DNA of 64,000 nucleotides, from contig NC_135044.1 of the NCBI RefSeq assembly GCF_051020975.1, positions 5,892,501 to 5,956,500 of the forward strand, read 5' to 3'. Origin of the DNA: Osmia lignaria lignaria. Its lineage: Eukaryota > Arthropoda > Insecta > Hymenoptera > Megachilidae. The notes below the pieces were generated by a model. That model did not search any database and had not been told where the DNA came from. It saw nothing but the letters and a program-made list of their open reading frames with translations. Shown here one piece after another: positions 25,701 to 36,902 of the stretch. The position numbers were made by a program, and so were the translations under genes. Every line of letters begins with the position of its first letter. Position 1 is the stretch's first letter.

Positions 25701-26203
25701 TGATTGAATGAAATCAAGGACAGACGAATGCTGTGTAGGTCAGTTAATCGTTAGTCATCGAGACGCCACGGAAGATGTAAACAGATATACAATTTCACAA
25801 TTTCAGTTGATCCGCGAGAACCAATGTCTAACTATCAAGAATACAGTCGCAAAACGCGCCAAGAATAGACCGAAAATAGCTAAAGATAGATCACACACTA
25901 CCGATGCTTCCAATACTCGGCTACTAGTTCGAACTGTTGCACTTTAAACGGATTCTTAACCTCGCGAAATCGCTCCGATTCGATGAATATTATGCCGCCG
26001 TCGCTTCTAGCGCCACATACACACGACCTTACAGAAAAGTGTTCTTTAACGGCTGTGTGCCTTATCCAAACTCTAAGGACACTCGGTTCAACGACTCTAT
26101 TCGAAAGCTAATACAGAGAAATCATTAAAAATTACTTACAAGAGTAGAATGCAGTCATCAAGAGTGCAAGCCAGGACAGCTGTTTCTCCATAAGTTTTCT
26201 CAT
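1535..26203 (-). CDS. Cysteine-rich secreted, probably GPI-anchored protein of unknown function (6 exons, 236 aa)
   Basis: Joining 26140-26203, 10335-10464, 6951-7093, 4987-5128, 2010-2124 and 1535-1651 on the minus strand gives one uninterrupted 236-codon frame; every junction has GT-AG borders and compatible phase. Residues 1-24 form a signal peptide with a hydrophobic core (WLALLMTAFYSLL). The protein has 15 cysteines. If the signal is cut after C26 an even 14 remain, which suits seven disulfides. N146 (NHT) and N152 (NAS) are glycosylation sequons. Residues 213-236 have small residues (SDAN) followed by a hydrophobic tail (TMVAVVLAVLARYF) at the extreme C-terminus, as in GPI signals. The central motif CMKEKQREHFSSLYAGTN and the later ECSHHTVRRQCG look strongly constrained. 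I believe it belongs to an unnamed conserved arthropod family but cannot name a member or a function. Intron 1 is 15,675 bp. The gene structure is nearly certain; extracellular or surface location is inferred. Confidence 0.9.
1743..1793. repeat. (ATT)n microsatellite running into a poly(T) tract, in intron 5
   Basis: About ten TTA/ATT units followed by about 18 T. Read on the minus strand (the gene's sense strand) it is poly(A) followed by (AAT)n, so it does not act as the pyrimidine tract of the exon 6 acceptor. Confidence 0.95.
2010..2124 (-). CDS. Coding exon 5 of the cysteine-rich secreted protein
   Basis: Acceptor TTGCAG, donor GTAAAT. It encodes the end of the CC pair and residues 161-198, GFKEFLECSHHTVRRQCG onward to MSISLLK, ending in phase 0. 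Confidence 0.92.
2125..4986. other. Intron 4 of the secreted-protein gene
   Basis: AT-rich and without coding signal in either direction. The only distinct element is the purine-rich tract at 2915-3185. A short imperfect palindrome around ATCGAT lies near 3637-3656. Confidence 0.7.
2915..3185. repeat. Long purine-rich (AG) low-complexity tract
   Basis: Roughly 270 bp in which the plus strand is mostly A and G (runs such as GGTGGAGAGAGAGGAAAATA). On the minus strand, the sense strand of the surrounding gene, it is a long pyrimidine tract about 0.8 kb before the exon 5 acceptor. This is compositional bias and not a defined repeat unit. Confidence 0.75.
4987..5128 (-). CDS. Coding exon 4 of the cysteine-rich secreted protein
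   Basis: Acceptor TTTGCAG, donor GTGAGT. It encodes residues 113-160: EFLKHAPCMQKVQPEYELCS and then the two N-glycosylation sequons at N146 and N152. It ends inside the first half of a CC pair. Confidence 0.93.
5129..6950. other. Intron 3 of the secreted-protein gene, with a GC-rich block
   Basis: 5450-5900 is clearly richer in CpG than its surroundings and holds two ATTCGACGTC copies (5691-5700, 5719-5728). The second lies in an imperfect inverted repeat ending in GGCC (about 5714-5740). This would fit an intronic regulatory element. No coding signal is seen. Confidence 0.55.
5314..5345. repeat. (AAT)n microsatellite
   Basis: About ten AAT units with one AGT interruption, in intron 3 of the secreted-protein gene. 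Confidence 0.9.
6951..7093 (-). CDS. Coding exon 3 of the cysteine-rich secreted protein
   Basis: Acceptor TTGCAG, donor GTAAGT. It encodes residues 65-113, including DFEAGIKCIQTYTFDCMKEK and LYAGTNKVVMELCQDGPYQ, with three cysteines. No other frame is open across a good splice pair here. Confidence 0.93.
7094..10334. other. Intron 2 of the secreted-protein gene
   Basis: AT-rich intron. It contains a perfect 20-bp palindrome at 9020-9039 (AATCCACATCGATGTGGATT). At 8420 a sequence beginning ACAGGGTTATTCAAGAAAG has the flavour of a transposon end, but no partner was found. There are no other supportable features. Confidence 0.6.
10335..10464 (-). CDS. Coding exon 2 of the cysteine-rich secreted protein
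   Basis: Acceptor TTTCAG, donor GTAAGT. It encodes residues 22-65, containing CRSQECGHERLVKCG, FATKKEDLQRLCP and four cysteines. It starts in phase 1 and ends in phase 2. The complement of the acceptor-side intron carries a 17-T tract. Confidence 0.92.
13433..13452 (+). repeat. 20-bp CCATGG motif, copy 1
   Basis: GGCGGACCATGGAGAGAGCC. It is identical over 20 bp to copy 2 while the flanks are mostly different. Confidence 0.9.
15029..15048 (+). repeat. 20-bp CCATGG motif, copy 2
   Basis: The same 20 bases as copy 1, 1,596 bp downstream and in the same orientation. CCTCG lies just 5' of it, as it also does for copy 3. Confidence 0.9.
16395..16412 (-). repeat. 20-bp CCATGG motif, copy 3 (inverted)
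   Basis: On the minus strand it reads GGCGGACCATGGAGAGAG, an 18-base exact match to copies 1 and 2. The next two bases differ (TC where they have CC). Confidence 0.9.
17320..17640. promoter_or_regulatory. CpG-rich island with TATA-like box in intron 1
   Basis: This stands out sharply from the AT-rich intron. It contains CACGTG (E-box-like) near 17348, TGACGTCG (CRE-like) near 17406, and TTATAAATAAG on the plus strand near 17519. It could be an enhancer or an alternative promoter. Overlapping open frames in three phases reflect lack of stops in GC-rich DNA and are not a gene. Confidence 0.35.
18815..18854. repeat. Two adjacent small hairpins built on TGTCCA/TGGACA
   Basis: TGTCCA at 18815 pairs with TGGACA ending at 18831. 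GTCCAAA at 18841 pairs with TTTGGAC ending at 18854. Both lie in intron 1 of the secreted-protein gene. No RNA family is recognised. Confidence 0.5.
23092..23110. repeat. (GA)n microsatellite
   Basis: About nine GA units, preceded by A-rich low-complexity sequence (23041-23090) that includes AAAT repeats. Confidence 0.9.
24150..24168 (+). repeat. 20-bp CCATGG motif, copy 4 (diverged)
   Basis: It keeps the core CGGACCATGGAGAG exactly and differs at two flanking positions. It lies about 7.7 kb from copy 3, in the same intron. Confidence 0.8.
24988..25039 (+). other. AATAAA signals followed by genomic poly(A)
   Basis: AATAAA at 24988-24993 and again at 25008-25013. About ten bases after the second is a run of 16 A (25024-25039). 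This is the layout of a retroposed mRNA 3' end, or of a genuine 3' end followed by chance poly(A). Two short frames upstream (24229-24549 and 24550-24825) have no recognisable similarity. Confidence 0.35.
26140..26203 (-). CDS. Coding exon 1 of the cysteine-rich secreted protein (start codon, signal peptide)
   Basis: ATG at 26203 begins MRKLMEKQLSWLALLMTAFYS and the exon ends in phase 1 at a GTAAGT donor. A second in-frame ATG (M5, 26191) is an equally possible start and leaves a cleaner signal peptide. A CpG-rich stretch lies directly upstream. Confidence 0.85.
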
Positions 26204-26720
26204 TTCTGGAGTACCTTCAGCGACGTTTCTGTCACAGATTCAGCTCACTTCGACAAAGTCGCGATATGCAAAACTCGAAGTAGTATCGCGCACTAGTAAT
26301 CAACGGACCGTTTTTCTCGATCACTGTGTTGATCGCTGCTAAACGACCGTGTTGTTTCCTTGTAAAGAAACGTTAGAAGAAAGCAAAGACCGCGTCACCA
26401 CGCGTGTCGTACGGTTTCTCGGTATGGCAAACGTACGAGAGTGAATCAATGTACCCAACACCGCATAGTCCGCCGTTCGCGACCGGTTGAGCACAACTGA
26501 CTCATGGGAATGCTTTTTGGCGGCACGAAGCTTTAAAGGCGTGCGCCGAGTGCGCCTGTGCGGATCGCTCACGCCACTGGTCTCTGGTGGGGAACGCTCC
26601 CTACTTCTTTCTTTTTCGCTATAACTACGGACGTTCTCTCTGTTAGCCGCTGTTTTATGCCGAACTACCGCTGGCGCCGCTATCATTACAGCTTTCGTTC
26701 GTACAACGCGCGAGATGATT
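26204..26720 (-). promoter_or_regulatory. CpG-rich 5' region of the secreted-protein gene
   Basis: The region immediately upstream of the start codon is much richer in CpG than the intron or the DNA beyond 26.8 kb, as expected for a promoter and 5' UTR. I cannot place the transcription start. A 115-codon frame here (26339-26686) is arginine-rich with no domain, and I treat it as spurious. Confidence 0.45.
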
Positions 26721-29700
26721 AATTGAAAGCCTTCGGAGAACAGCGACAGTAAGACCTACTGTTGCCTCGCGAATGGAATTTAATTAAGAACAGGGTTTCA
26801 TTGTTAATGGACAATAGTGACAGGTAATTAGCGGATTTAGACAGAATACCGACACGCCTGGTTATTCGTGTGACGCAACACGCCGTTCCTGATCGCACTG
26901 ATACAATACGTCACATGGAATGTCGTGTCGACGAAAATCGGTCATATTCGAGCCTTAATTACGTTTCCCTCGATTATAAGCAAGAGTAATATTTCGTTAA
27001 TATTTTATGCTGTGAAATTATTACATTAGGCCTGGAAAATTTTTCAGATCTGAATCGCGGCCATAATATAGCGAGGTCGTATGTACACATTGCGTTTAAA
27101 AGCCGTACCAATTGATCGCGGCACTATTGTGACAACCTCATACTGCATTCGATTTTGATATATTGCATACGGTAAATGAACAAATCAAGAGCAAATATTA
27201 TTTATTCGTAGTAAATGACGTCGTGTATTGCAATATTTCATACATTGAAATGTATTGATAAGATATGATTTTATGTTAAATATTCAAGAATTGTTATTTA
27301 CTTAAGCAGATGCTTTAAATTAGTATACACGTGTAGTATATGTACCATCTATGTATTTGTAAATTTTCATTAAAATAAATATCTTTTTCAAATATTATGC
27401 TACATTGGTTATTCATTGCACTCCCGGTAGTCAATTTCAGTTACCAATCATAGCAATTGTACTTGCGGCGACTCATTTATTATTTATCCGAACGCTAAAT
27501 GGAATTTTACAACGAAAGATGCTGGTTTAGAATGTTTTTAAGTACACGCGATGGAATAACCAGCTGAATTGTACGTAACAAATACGTAATGCGAATCGAT
27601 ACAGAGATAGTGGTTGTAACAGTGACGTGATAAGAGGATTTCCCTTGTAAGTAGATTATGTTTACCAGCTAAACGGGAATACGTTGCAGTGCCTTGTATG
27701 CAACGGTATGTGGTACAAAATGTTACAAAAGAGGAAATTTTTGCTAATTTAGCGACAGAGATTAATCACCAGCTACAAATTTTGACTAATTATCAAATTC
27801 TTTAAAAACCTTCTCCTTTTGTCATTAAATTAAATTGAAATGTTCCTAATCTAACTTGTTTAAAATTGGATAATCATTTTTCTAATTATCTACCCTCGAA
27901 GAAGCAAACGTAGGTGATATTTTCTTGAAAGATATCCGTACAACATATTTTTCTTTTCCCTGATTCTACGTTTCAGTGCCCTTTTAATTGAGCATAAAAA
28001 TTCCCGTAAATATACGATGAGCCCACTTTACTATCACGTTCATATTTCTATGCAACTTCAACGCTCGCTGTTTTTCTAGTTCGTCGAATTTGGAGCATGC
28101 AAATTTCCAATTTGATTACATCAAACCGGTGGCCGAGGCGGGGCTTAATTGAGAATTCTGTCCGCAAGGGAACAGAATAATTTCAGGAAATAATTCAAGC
28201 AAATCGCAACATAAATTTATTCATTATTTACAGATTATTTATCGATTATCGTCTTTTTTTTAGATCCCCAATACGCAGTCACGCAGAAAAAGAAATAAAA
28301 AGAAAAATCTGAATAAGAAGAAAAAATTTATTCCTCGCTGTTTTATTACTATTACACAAAGATGTTGTTTAGGTTTCGTGTTACACCTTTGTCTGACTCC
28401 TTCGGTGCATTTAATGATTTACCTTCATTCAAATTACTTTTTTTTTTTCAAAGGTTTTCCAAGTACTCTCTAGTGAATACGATAAAAAATAAAGGTTCAA
28501 GTTCCTCTTGTGTTTTTACAAGAGCTCAAATAAAAGATAGAATTTGAATCAAACAACAGAACTGCGCGAAATTCATACAATTCGACCAAAAGTAATAATA
28601 ACAATGTACCATCGTTGCGAGCACCTGTAGGTCAGACGAAAAAAGAATAAAATAAATAAATGTAAACGCGGTGTGCTGAAAACGACGAGGCTTTCGCATC
28701 AGAAAGCTGGCGTGGATCGACCCAAAAGCGAAACTCGTAAAGTTTTACGATCGTACGCGAATTTTGTCCCGTCCACGAAAAAAGGCGGACGCTTTATCTG
28801 CGAGAAATATATGAAGTTCAAAATTCGAGGGAGCACCAGAAAAATATCCAATAGTAGGAACTGAGGAATGTAATTTTCTTTTTTAAAGGAGATGACTTGA
28901 ACGAATACTAAAAGATAGCCATAAATCTGCTTGTAATGAAAAGAAAAAAAAAAGATCTCAGATAAGGTGTATAAGGTGGATGATCCATATCGATGTTCAT
29001 GTCGAACAGACATGTTTTTCTTTAATTTATGCATTTCGCGATGTAACAGAAATTCGTGTATCCAGAATTAATTGTTTCTTTGACAATAAAAGATAATAAA
29101 GTATATGCGATTCAAAAGAATGCCCCTTTGACAAATTGCTTTCGTTTAATGAAAGTCAATTTTCCACTTTGCAAGTAATCATTTGCAAAGTAACTTAGCA
29201 ACCGACGATATCAATGAATTGACAAGTTGTAATATGTACACCTTCAGTGTTAATTTTTTGTAATAAAAAATGTGTTTTATGTACGTAATTTGTTTCTTTA
29301 ATATCCCTTCCCTACGTCTCATAATGAAAAAATTAATGAGTCAATTTATCTTAATTAAGCAGTGTTAAGATATCTATGATAAACAATCAATTTTTTACTT
29401 ATTCGAGTGCAAAATGTTGCCTGTTATATAAATTATATAAATATTCATTAATGTACTAGGTAATCAGTAACTGTTTAAAAAAGTGAATTCTCTAAAAGAA
29501 GCACATTATACTATTAGTGGCACTTGCAGTAATCACTAAACATGTTTAATTAGAATTTACAATACGCGTGTGTCGGGAATTTTAATTTTTCCAGGATCTA
29601 CCACCTAATCTTGTAAAACTAATATTTCTGTTATTTTGAGCGGAAACATTTTCCACTTTTTCTGTGTTCCGGACTCTCTAATTTTCCGTTCTACACATCC

Positions 29701-32700
29701 CTTGAAATGAGAAACGATGCGGTGAAAAGGACATTCGTTTTGCAGCCTTCGATACGAACGCATCCATCAAAACTTTTCCATCACGTTCTGGACGTGCATG
29801 GTTTGCTTGAAAAGTTACCCATTCTCTACCATTATCCTTTACGTCGCGAAGGGAATGAACTGACGAATAACATTCATCGCTCTACCCAGGCAACAAATCA
29901 TTTACGTAAAATATTGTTTGTTCCTGACGCTACTAGTTCGTTGTTATTTCGTTATACCAGACACAAGTATTTTTTTTTTTTCACGTGAAACGTCATTTGA
30001 ATTTACATCTGAAAGATTTAGCTATTGCTGAATGGCATAAATCAACTTTTCTTCGGCACTTTTCTTAGTTGAGCCATATTTATGTTTCTAATTTGACACA
30101 GAAAAACATGTGACGTGAATTCGAGATTATTTTAAAACGGTCACTGTTCAAACAACTTCAACGGTACACATATGTAGTATTCATAAGAATATATTGAAAA
30201 TATTGATTTTACATTTAAATAAATCTGTAAGCTAATTTCTTTGGAGTAAAATAAAAATTGCTAAAGGTATTCTATTCTTCTGTTTTCAAGTGATTCTCGT
30301 ATTAATTAAAAATAAATAAATTAAAGCTCCATGTCAAACAGGAATTTACTGTTCGATCATCGGACCATGTATTGCCATGCGGTATTAAAATCAGAAATCA
30401 GCACATGAAAGGCTGAAAATGGCGAGGTAATTACTTGATTGTTTGGGTGTGTCAATCGAAATCGATACACACTGTAAAAAGGGCGAATTAAAACGAAACA
30501 ACGAACAAAATGGTTTCGCGCAACTAGCAAATATTTGACGACCCCGGAATAAATTAATTTAACAAAACTAATTTTATATTACGCTCTTGATGGACATGTT
30601 TTTCGACAGCCAAGCATTCGTTAAACATTGACATGGAAATGTTTTTTGTTTGATACTGCAATGCACAACTGCTATGGAACAAGAACGATTTACATCCATT
30701 TCACCTCATTTTCGAGAAATTAACGTTTAATGAGAATTCGTATGGTACGTATACAGGGAAATACAATAGTAGATAGATTCGTACAACGAGGCGGTGAAAA
30801 TTCAAAGGAGTGTATCTAATACTTTGAACGAAACGATAGAACGAAAATAGAACAACACGAAAATGATAAAAAGGAACAAGGGGGTTGATTGCAAATTGTT
30901 TCAAATTTTAATGAAGAGAAAGTCGAAACAATCTTTCCTCATCGTCGCTTCGACCTATTTTAAACTGCGATGTTTGAACGGCATTATCGATGCACGTCAT
31001 TCGAAATCGCCGTCTTGTTGGCGACGCCATGGCGCCTCTCAACCCTTTGAATCTTTACTTATTTGTGTCACTTCCTCTCTTTTGCAGAATGACCTATTTC
31101 TAAAAGTCGTACTATATTTTCAAGGAAAAATACACGATACATAATACGTTCCTTACAGTAACACGTAAAAATATCTGAAGAATATCGAAATAACAAGTAA
31201 CCAATTTGTCCTATTTTGTGGAATTTCATATAAATGACTCGCTCTATCATCCCATTTTCATCATTTATTTTCTCTCCCTGACTCATCATCACGGTTTGTC
31301 TTTTTGACAGATAATCATTCTTTTCTCCTATCAGATCTTCGACAAGTCTTTCACAGTGAAAAAGGACGACGTATAAGAAAAAAAAATTAAAGGAATAAAG
31401 TTTCTTGTACGACGAGATGTAACCCAGTTTTCTCGACATTTCATCCTGCTGAATACTTGAAGATGTACTTTGCCTAAGTGAAATGTAAACAGCCGGTAAT
31501 GGATTCGGGGCAAACCTTTGGATAATTGCATTTGATTTTCTGTACATACAGTTTTACACGTCTTCGATTACCTCTGGGGCCGTATGAAAATATCATTTCT
31601 GGAGGAGAGTTATATCGCTGATTTCACCGTGTAAATATCTAGGAATTTAATTACGAAGGATATTGCACAATTGCTTGGCAAATGGAACGCGATAAGAAAT
31701 GAAGAATCGGTTTCGAAGGATGTTCTTAACCCCGACAAAAAGATTGGATACGTGAAACCGATCGAAACCGCCGAATTTTATTTCCACAAGTCAAAATCAA
31801 TTACACGGTAAATAAATATAAATTGCAAATACGCGGGTTCGGTAATTTCCCTGGATATAGAATTTCACGTGCCATTATGGTTGACGTCAGCCAAGTTATT
31901 TGTTAGTTTCACGGTCGGTGTGAGAGCTATTGTGTACTATGTAAAGAAACATTTTGAAATGCATCAAATTTCAACAATGGTCGATTGTTAATTAAACGGG
32001 AAACCTCGTAACAGAACTTTTATTATTACCGTTTCAATTGTCTAAAAGAAAGGTGCCTATAATAAAAATGAAAAGAAATATTATATTTGGAAATTATTGC
32101 AGTAATAAAGGAAAAAAGTATACATTTTTGATTCTCAGAATATTTTTTTCCTATCCTGACTCAGCCTCCTGACACAAGAGTCTGATTACAACGAACTGAT
32201 TACATTGCAGACGCAACATCTTATTCACGCTATCATCTAGACCATATGTATCATTCGGAAACCTTGGTTTTTTTCGTGACGCGGGCACGGTGAACGCGTA
32301 ATCATTAAATATGCACGAATCGCGATGCAGACATTATCAGGTGACCGCTGACGCAAAACCGCGATATCAAAGACGTATTTATGTACACACATCTGATTCG
32401 ATGTTTCGTCACGATAATTTCATTGATTGGATTTGAATGGTGTGATCGGTTCGACCCGTGCCGTTGGGCAACCATATTACTACCATTAGCGGTAAACTAT
32501 CATTTATCAATGAATATGTCGTTTAATAGTCATTAATCTCTGAATAATTGTAATGGAACTGTCAGGAATTAATATTATTGTAATAACAACACGAAAGTAC
32601 CAATATTTACCACCTTTCTGGTATGGATAAATCTATCCAAATGGATTTGAAGATTTTTAAATCACTAACGAAACGTTTTGTGTTAATAAAGAACGAATTA

Positions 32701-35700
32701 ACAAGAATATTTCAAATTCCCTGTATGTTGAAAATTGTATCGAAACTGAAAGCAGTGACTCTGGTGAAATGAAATGAGATATTGAAACAATTGCAAAGAA
32801 TTCTGATTAGAAGCGTGTTAAACTGAATGTGAATTTACTGCATACAAAGGAAGCCTATCGTATCATTTGAATGAGGAAAGTTAATGTGAGGTTTTTTAGG
32901 CCTTAACCTCTGTCCCTACGAAGTCTAATATTATTCAAATCCTTGTTTATTAATTTTCATTTCTAAGAAAAGTCTATCTATATTGCGTCTATAACTACGT
33001 ATTTTAGATAAGGATTGCTATGTGCACTCTCTTTACGATAAAACTCACTTGTTATTAATTTACTCTACTTTTTACACAATTATTATGTTAATGCTGAATT
33101 ATCACGCCACTTGTGTTTATTAACATCCTACTTACGCACACACAGTTTACCATAATCACCGTGTTTTTACATACCGTTTAGACTGCATAACACTCGAACG
33201 TAAGTTCATTGTCAGAACGAAAAGTTCTGTGGAAGATTATCGTATAGAAGGGGTAGCTTATATCCAAGGTTTTTCATAGACAAGCCAGTGTGCTCGTCAC
33301 GCAAAGAAAGCCAACCCAGTCATAAAGTTTCAGTTAATTCCAACTTGTGAACTTTTTTAAAGAGCTACACGGTTACATCTCCTTGAGATATTGTCTTGAA
33401 AGTTTTTTGATATCCAGCCCCAGCTTCATTAAATCATTTCGAGTGTCACAAACAGGGGAAACTTTTTCGTGGGACGTGAACCAAGTTTCGCGTTATAAAA
33501 TCTTTTCTCTTTAAATAGTTACGTATCGTATGTATATAAACAATGAATAGATCTCCATTTCGAATTCTTCCATTCGTTGTAAAATATTCTTGTAAACAGA
33601 AAATATGTAATTGTAGATTAAGTTTCTCAATTGGCGCAAAACCGACCACGCTGGAGGACAGAAGACGTTTGGGTTGAAAACGCGGTTTGGCCTAACTCCC
33701 GGGGAATCTCGACTGGAAACTATCTTTGAACCAGCGGCAAGACAGTTTGCCTGGAACTGGATTTCTCTCTCTCCAGGGACGTTATCTATTTCGTTCCTTC
33801 GTTTCCTCTACGTCGCCCAGTTTGTTTGCTTCTCTCCTATCCATCATAATTGTAAACTGAAATTCGTGACTCGCATGGCTTTCGCAACTTCGTTTCGGAC
33901 TTGCAAATTATCGCTTAGTGTCATTGTTATACATCTTGACAATTTGGTTCGCGTAGAAAAGGAGAACGGACGCTGCGCCGTAAATAAACGTTTCACAAAC
34001 TTCATCTTTCATAACGAAAGTTTTCGTTAGTATTTTTAGGTAGCTTCTTTTTCGACATTTTTCTCCGTCACGGTATAAAAAGGATATTACTAAATTATTT
34101 TTCCGCAATTCTGCGTTTACTCTCCTAGCTTTCCACTTTCAACGTTGAAGCCCGGGAAAACACAAAACGTTTCGTCGGTTTTCTTGGCAACGAGTCCGCT
34201 AACTTGGCGAAAATTGAATAGATAGCAGAGACGAATGGAAAATGGTGCCAAGTGTTCCAGCAGGATGGAAAAAGAGGAAAATAATCGCGATGAAATGTCG
34301 ACAGTGAAATCAGTGTGCTTACAGATTTTTACTTCCTTAATGCTATCGTTAGAATTTTGTACTACCATCTTATTTTCTATTTCGTAAACTCTGCTTTCAA
34401 ATGGAAATATAACCAGAGAGTTGAATTGCAAATGCGTTCACGCTTTTATATGTATTCTAAATGTAGACCTTGGCCTTAACAAACGGTATACGTAAATACT
34501 TCTTCAAGTTGATAGGCGTAATTAAATTATTCTTCCGGGTTTATTCTCAAATTTGATTGAATAACAACCCGTGGGAGTGTATTTTGGCAATTTATCAATA
34601 AACATAAAACGCAGGTGAATATCCCAGTAAATATGTCAGATTCTAATTGCGTACAATTTCTACATTACAAGACATCAATATTTCTTTCCCTTTTCAATTT
34701 TTCTTTTTGTCTAATTTTTTAAGACTTTTTTGAAAATTTGGCAAACTAAAATACCAGGTGTCTAATTTTTATTTTACGAGATTTGCAAGTGATTAATCGC
34801 GAGTCAGTTTCCCAGATACGTTGCCAGCGCAGTAGTACAAGTCAACGATTAGTGAGCCGCATGCTTTTCTTATTTCTTAATTAAAGTTTACTTTATTATT
34901 TGCTTACCTTAATTTTGAAGATTGGAAAAAGGAGAGATGAGGATCAGTCTGCATGCACAGAACGTAGGTGGTATGATAGTCGTGAAGTTTTTATCAGTCC
35001 CTCTTTTACCATACCTCGCAATCACAACTGAAAAGACACAGTTTTTATTCCCTTTAAATCTATTTTTTTAGAAATTTAAAATCAGCACAAGACTAAGAAA
35101 TTATTAAAATAACTGTTTGATAAACTTGTATTCTAGAAAAACTGCCATAAATTAAATTTTTTAAAATTCGATCTAAGTGCCATCTATACTCAAGCTACTC
35201 AACAATTTATCGATCAATTTTTTTAAACGAGGGAATACTAGCGCTACCTGTCGGAAAGCAGCGGAAGTTCCTCGCCAACTTACTGACGAAAGGGTAACAG
35301 TCAAAAAGCTTCTTTTTGACGAACAATTAATGAACTTTTATCCCGCAACAACTTTTACATACAGGTTTTGTAAGGACATAAGGTTTTATCAACGGGTCGA
35401 ATTTACAGGAACGATCACTCTAAAAATTGCTAGTAATTAATTAATTACAAAGCTAAGATGATATTCTTTATTATATAATCGTTGAAATACGGAAATCGAT
35501 CACCGGAAAGTAGAAAACTATGAAAGTTCCCCAGCTCAGTTAAACGGGGATCGAGCAATGGATCTTAAATTTATTATAATTAATTAATTACTGGTTGGAT
35601 CCTCACAAAACCTATTTTAGAAAGTTGCCGCCGGCCATTAACATTTATGTACTCAAATCGACACAGAACAGATCACAAAATGTGAATGCACTTATTGTTC

Positions 35701-35942
35701 TATCAAAACATGAAAATGTATATGTACGCTACCGAATATTGTAGGTTTCCGCAGCTTTAACGTTGGTGTAATAACGATAAAAATAAAAGAATTTAATAAA
35801 TATAACATGAAAACTACAAAGTTGTGATAGGTACCTTATTTTTCCTGGCTTGCATTAGTATCTGAAACGCATATATTTTAACATACAACACTAATTACAA
35901 ATATTTATGTGTACGTATGTTTAAATACATCGTAAATTTAAT
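26721..35942. other. Intergenic AT-rich DNA
   Basis: I see no supportable gene in these 9.2 kb. Small open frames exist on both strands (longest 31068-31547 minus, 159 codons) but none has a domain, a signal or exon neighbours. The sequence is mostly simple AT-rich DNA with short A or T runs. Confidence 0.55.
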
Positions 35943-36215
35943 TTATGAGCAACCAGGATATGGATCAACTCTGTTTTTTCTTAAAATAAATTGAATTTTT
36001 CTTTCCATGTCTTCGTGATAAATAGCTTTACATTTTTCGTAATTTATTCTCCTCCTTGTGGCTGTAGGTTTTTCATAATATCTAGTACGTCTAAATTGGG
36101 TAAAAATTCCTTCTCTCGATAGTATGGAATTCAATAAACGAGCTGCTTTTTCAATATTGTTGTCTTGGACCATAACTGTACGAGCCAAAAATTGAGCATG
36201 TTTTGGCATACCCAT
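35943..36215 (-). CDS. mRpS21: Mitochondrial small-subunit ribosomal protein S21 (bS21m)
   Basis: A 90-residue basic protein, the normal size for animal bS21m, a component of the mitochondrial 28S ribosomal subunit. The diagnostic stretches are QFLARTVMVQDNN, LLNSILSREGIFTQFRRTRY, YEKPTATRRRINYEKCKAIY and the C-terminal KNRVDPYPGCS; I recognise these from the insect family. The whole coding sequence is in one exon. A splice acceptor (GTTTCAG) ends exactly at the ATG, so the 5' UTR is in an upstream exon, plausibly ending at AAG/GTATTA near 36402. A second Met at codon 3 is an alternative start. The gene is transcribed away from ARMC4, whose start lies 1.5 kb upstream. Confidence 0.95.
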   Translation of the reverse strand: MGMPKHAQFLARTVMVQDNNIEKAARLLNSILSREGIFTQFRRTRYYEKPTATRRRINYEKCKAIYHEDMERKIQFILRKNRVDPYPGCS

Positions 36216-36399
36216 CTGAAACAGTGTCCAGTATTAGTTTTGCATTATAGTTATTTCAATGTTGAAATTAATCATAACCAAATAGTAAGATGTTTAGAGG
36301 TTAGATACTTTTCAAAAGCGTAACACAAATAATTTAACAATTTCATAAGTTCCTAATCGAAATAAATAAAGATGTTAAATAAAGAATGAATTATAATAC

Positions 36400-36500
36400 C
36401 TTGTACTTTAATTAATGTGCGTACAATTCTCTTAATAAACTTTAAATAATCACAGACGCACAGACGTCCAACTACAAACAAACGCTGCAGAACACTGTTT
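36400..36500 (-). other. mRpS21: Candidate 5' UTR exon of mRpS21
   Basis: The coding exon begins at an acceptor, so an upstream non-coding exon is required. The sequence ending TACAAG/GTATTATA near 36402 offers a good donor about 185 bp from the acceptor. Its 5' limit is a guess. Confidence 0.35.
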
Positions 36501-36592
36501 CGATAGATAAATCGATTACTTCAAAGCGCGGGCTATTTGTATGATCCATCTTTTAGACAAGAACCGAAATAGTAATTTATTAATTTGTACTT

Positions 36593-36732
36593 ACCACTAA
36601 TTTTTAATTTCTTTTGGGATAATCGCAATAAAATTGCATGTGGCCCAAGAAAAGCATGTTCAATAAAGTAATAACGATGTAGTACGTTATCAAGCACGAC
36701 AGGATCTGAATTGCAATTATTAAGATATGAAA
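36593..36732 (-). other. Orphan exon-like segment upstream of mRpS21
   Basis: On the minus strand a strong acceptor (TTGCAATTCAG) and a strong donor (GTG/GTAAGT) bracket about 140 bp. One frame is open throughout and reads PVVLDNVLHRYYFIEHAF and GPHAILLRLSQKKLKIS; a second frame is hydrophobic and ends in TAA. Splicing to the mRpS21 exon would not keep the first frame. It could be a non-coding 5' exon or part of an unrecognised gene. Confidence 0.25.
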
Positions 36733-36902
36733 CCAAAATTAGTAAAGTCAAACTTAAAAGTTAAAATTGCCACGAAATATCATTAAAATTTTAATTAAAT
36801 TATACAACTCCTAGCCATCGTGTTATACTTTTCTTTTTTTCTTTTAATTTTACTAAGAAAATGAAAATGTCAAGTAGATAATTCGATGACCAGGTTCTGT
36901 AA

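Larger units (their letters stand above)
10465..26139. other. Intron 1 of the secreted-protein gene (15.7 kb)
   Basis: Two thirds of the gene lies here. It contains four copies of a 20-bp CCATGG-centred motif (listed separately), a CpG-rich island at 17320-17640 and a small C-rich region at 13560-13750. It also has a GA microsatellite at 23092-23110 and an AATAAA plus poly(A) block near 25.0 kb. Open frames inside it are short, overlapping and unrecognisable. Long first introns commonly carry enhancers, but that is only an inference here. Confidence 0.7.

Noticed and set aside
31068..31547. 159-codon frame, minus strand
   Set aside because: Low-information AT-rich composition and a shorter overlapping frame in another phase; no similarity recognised.
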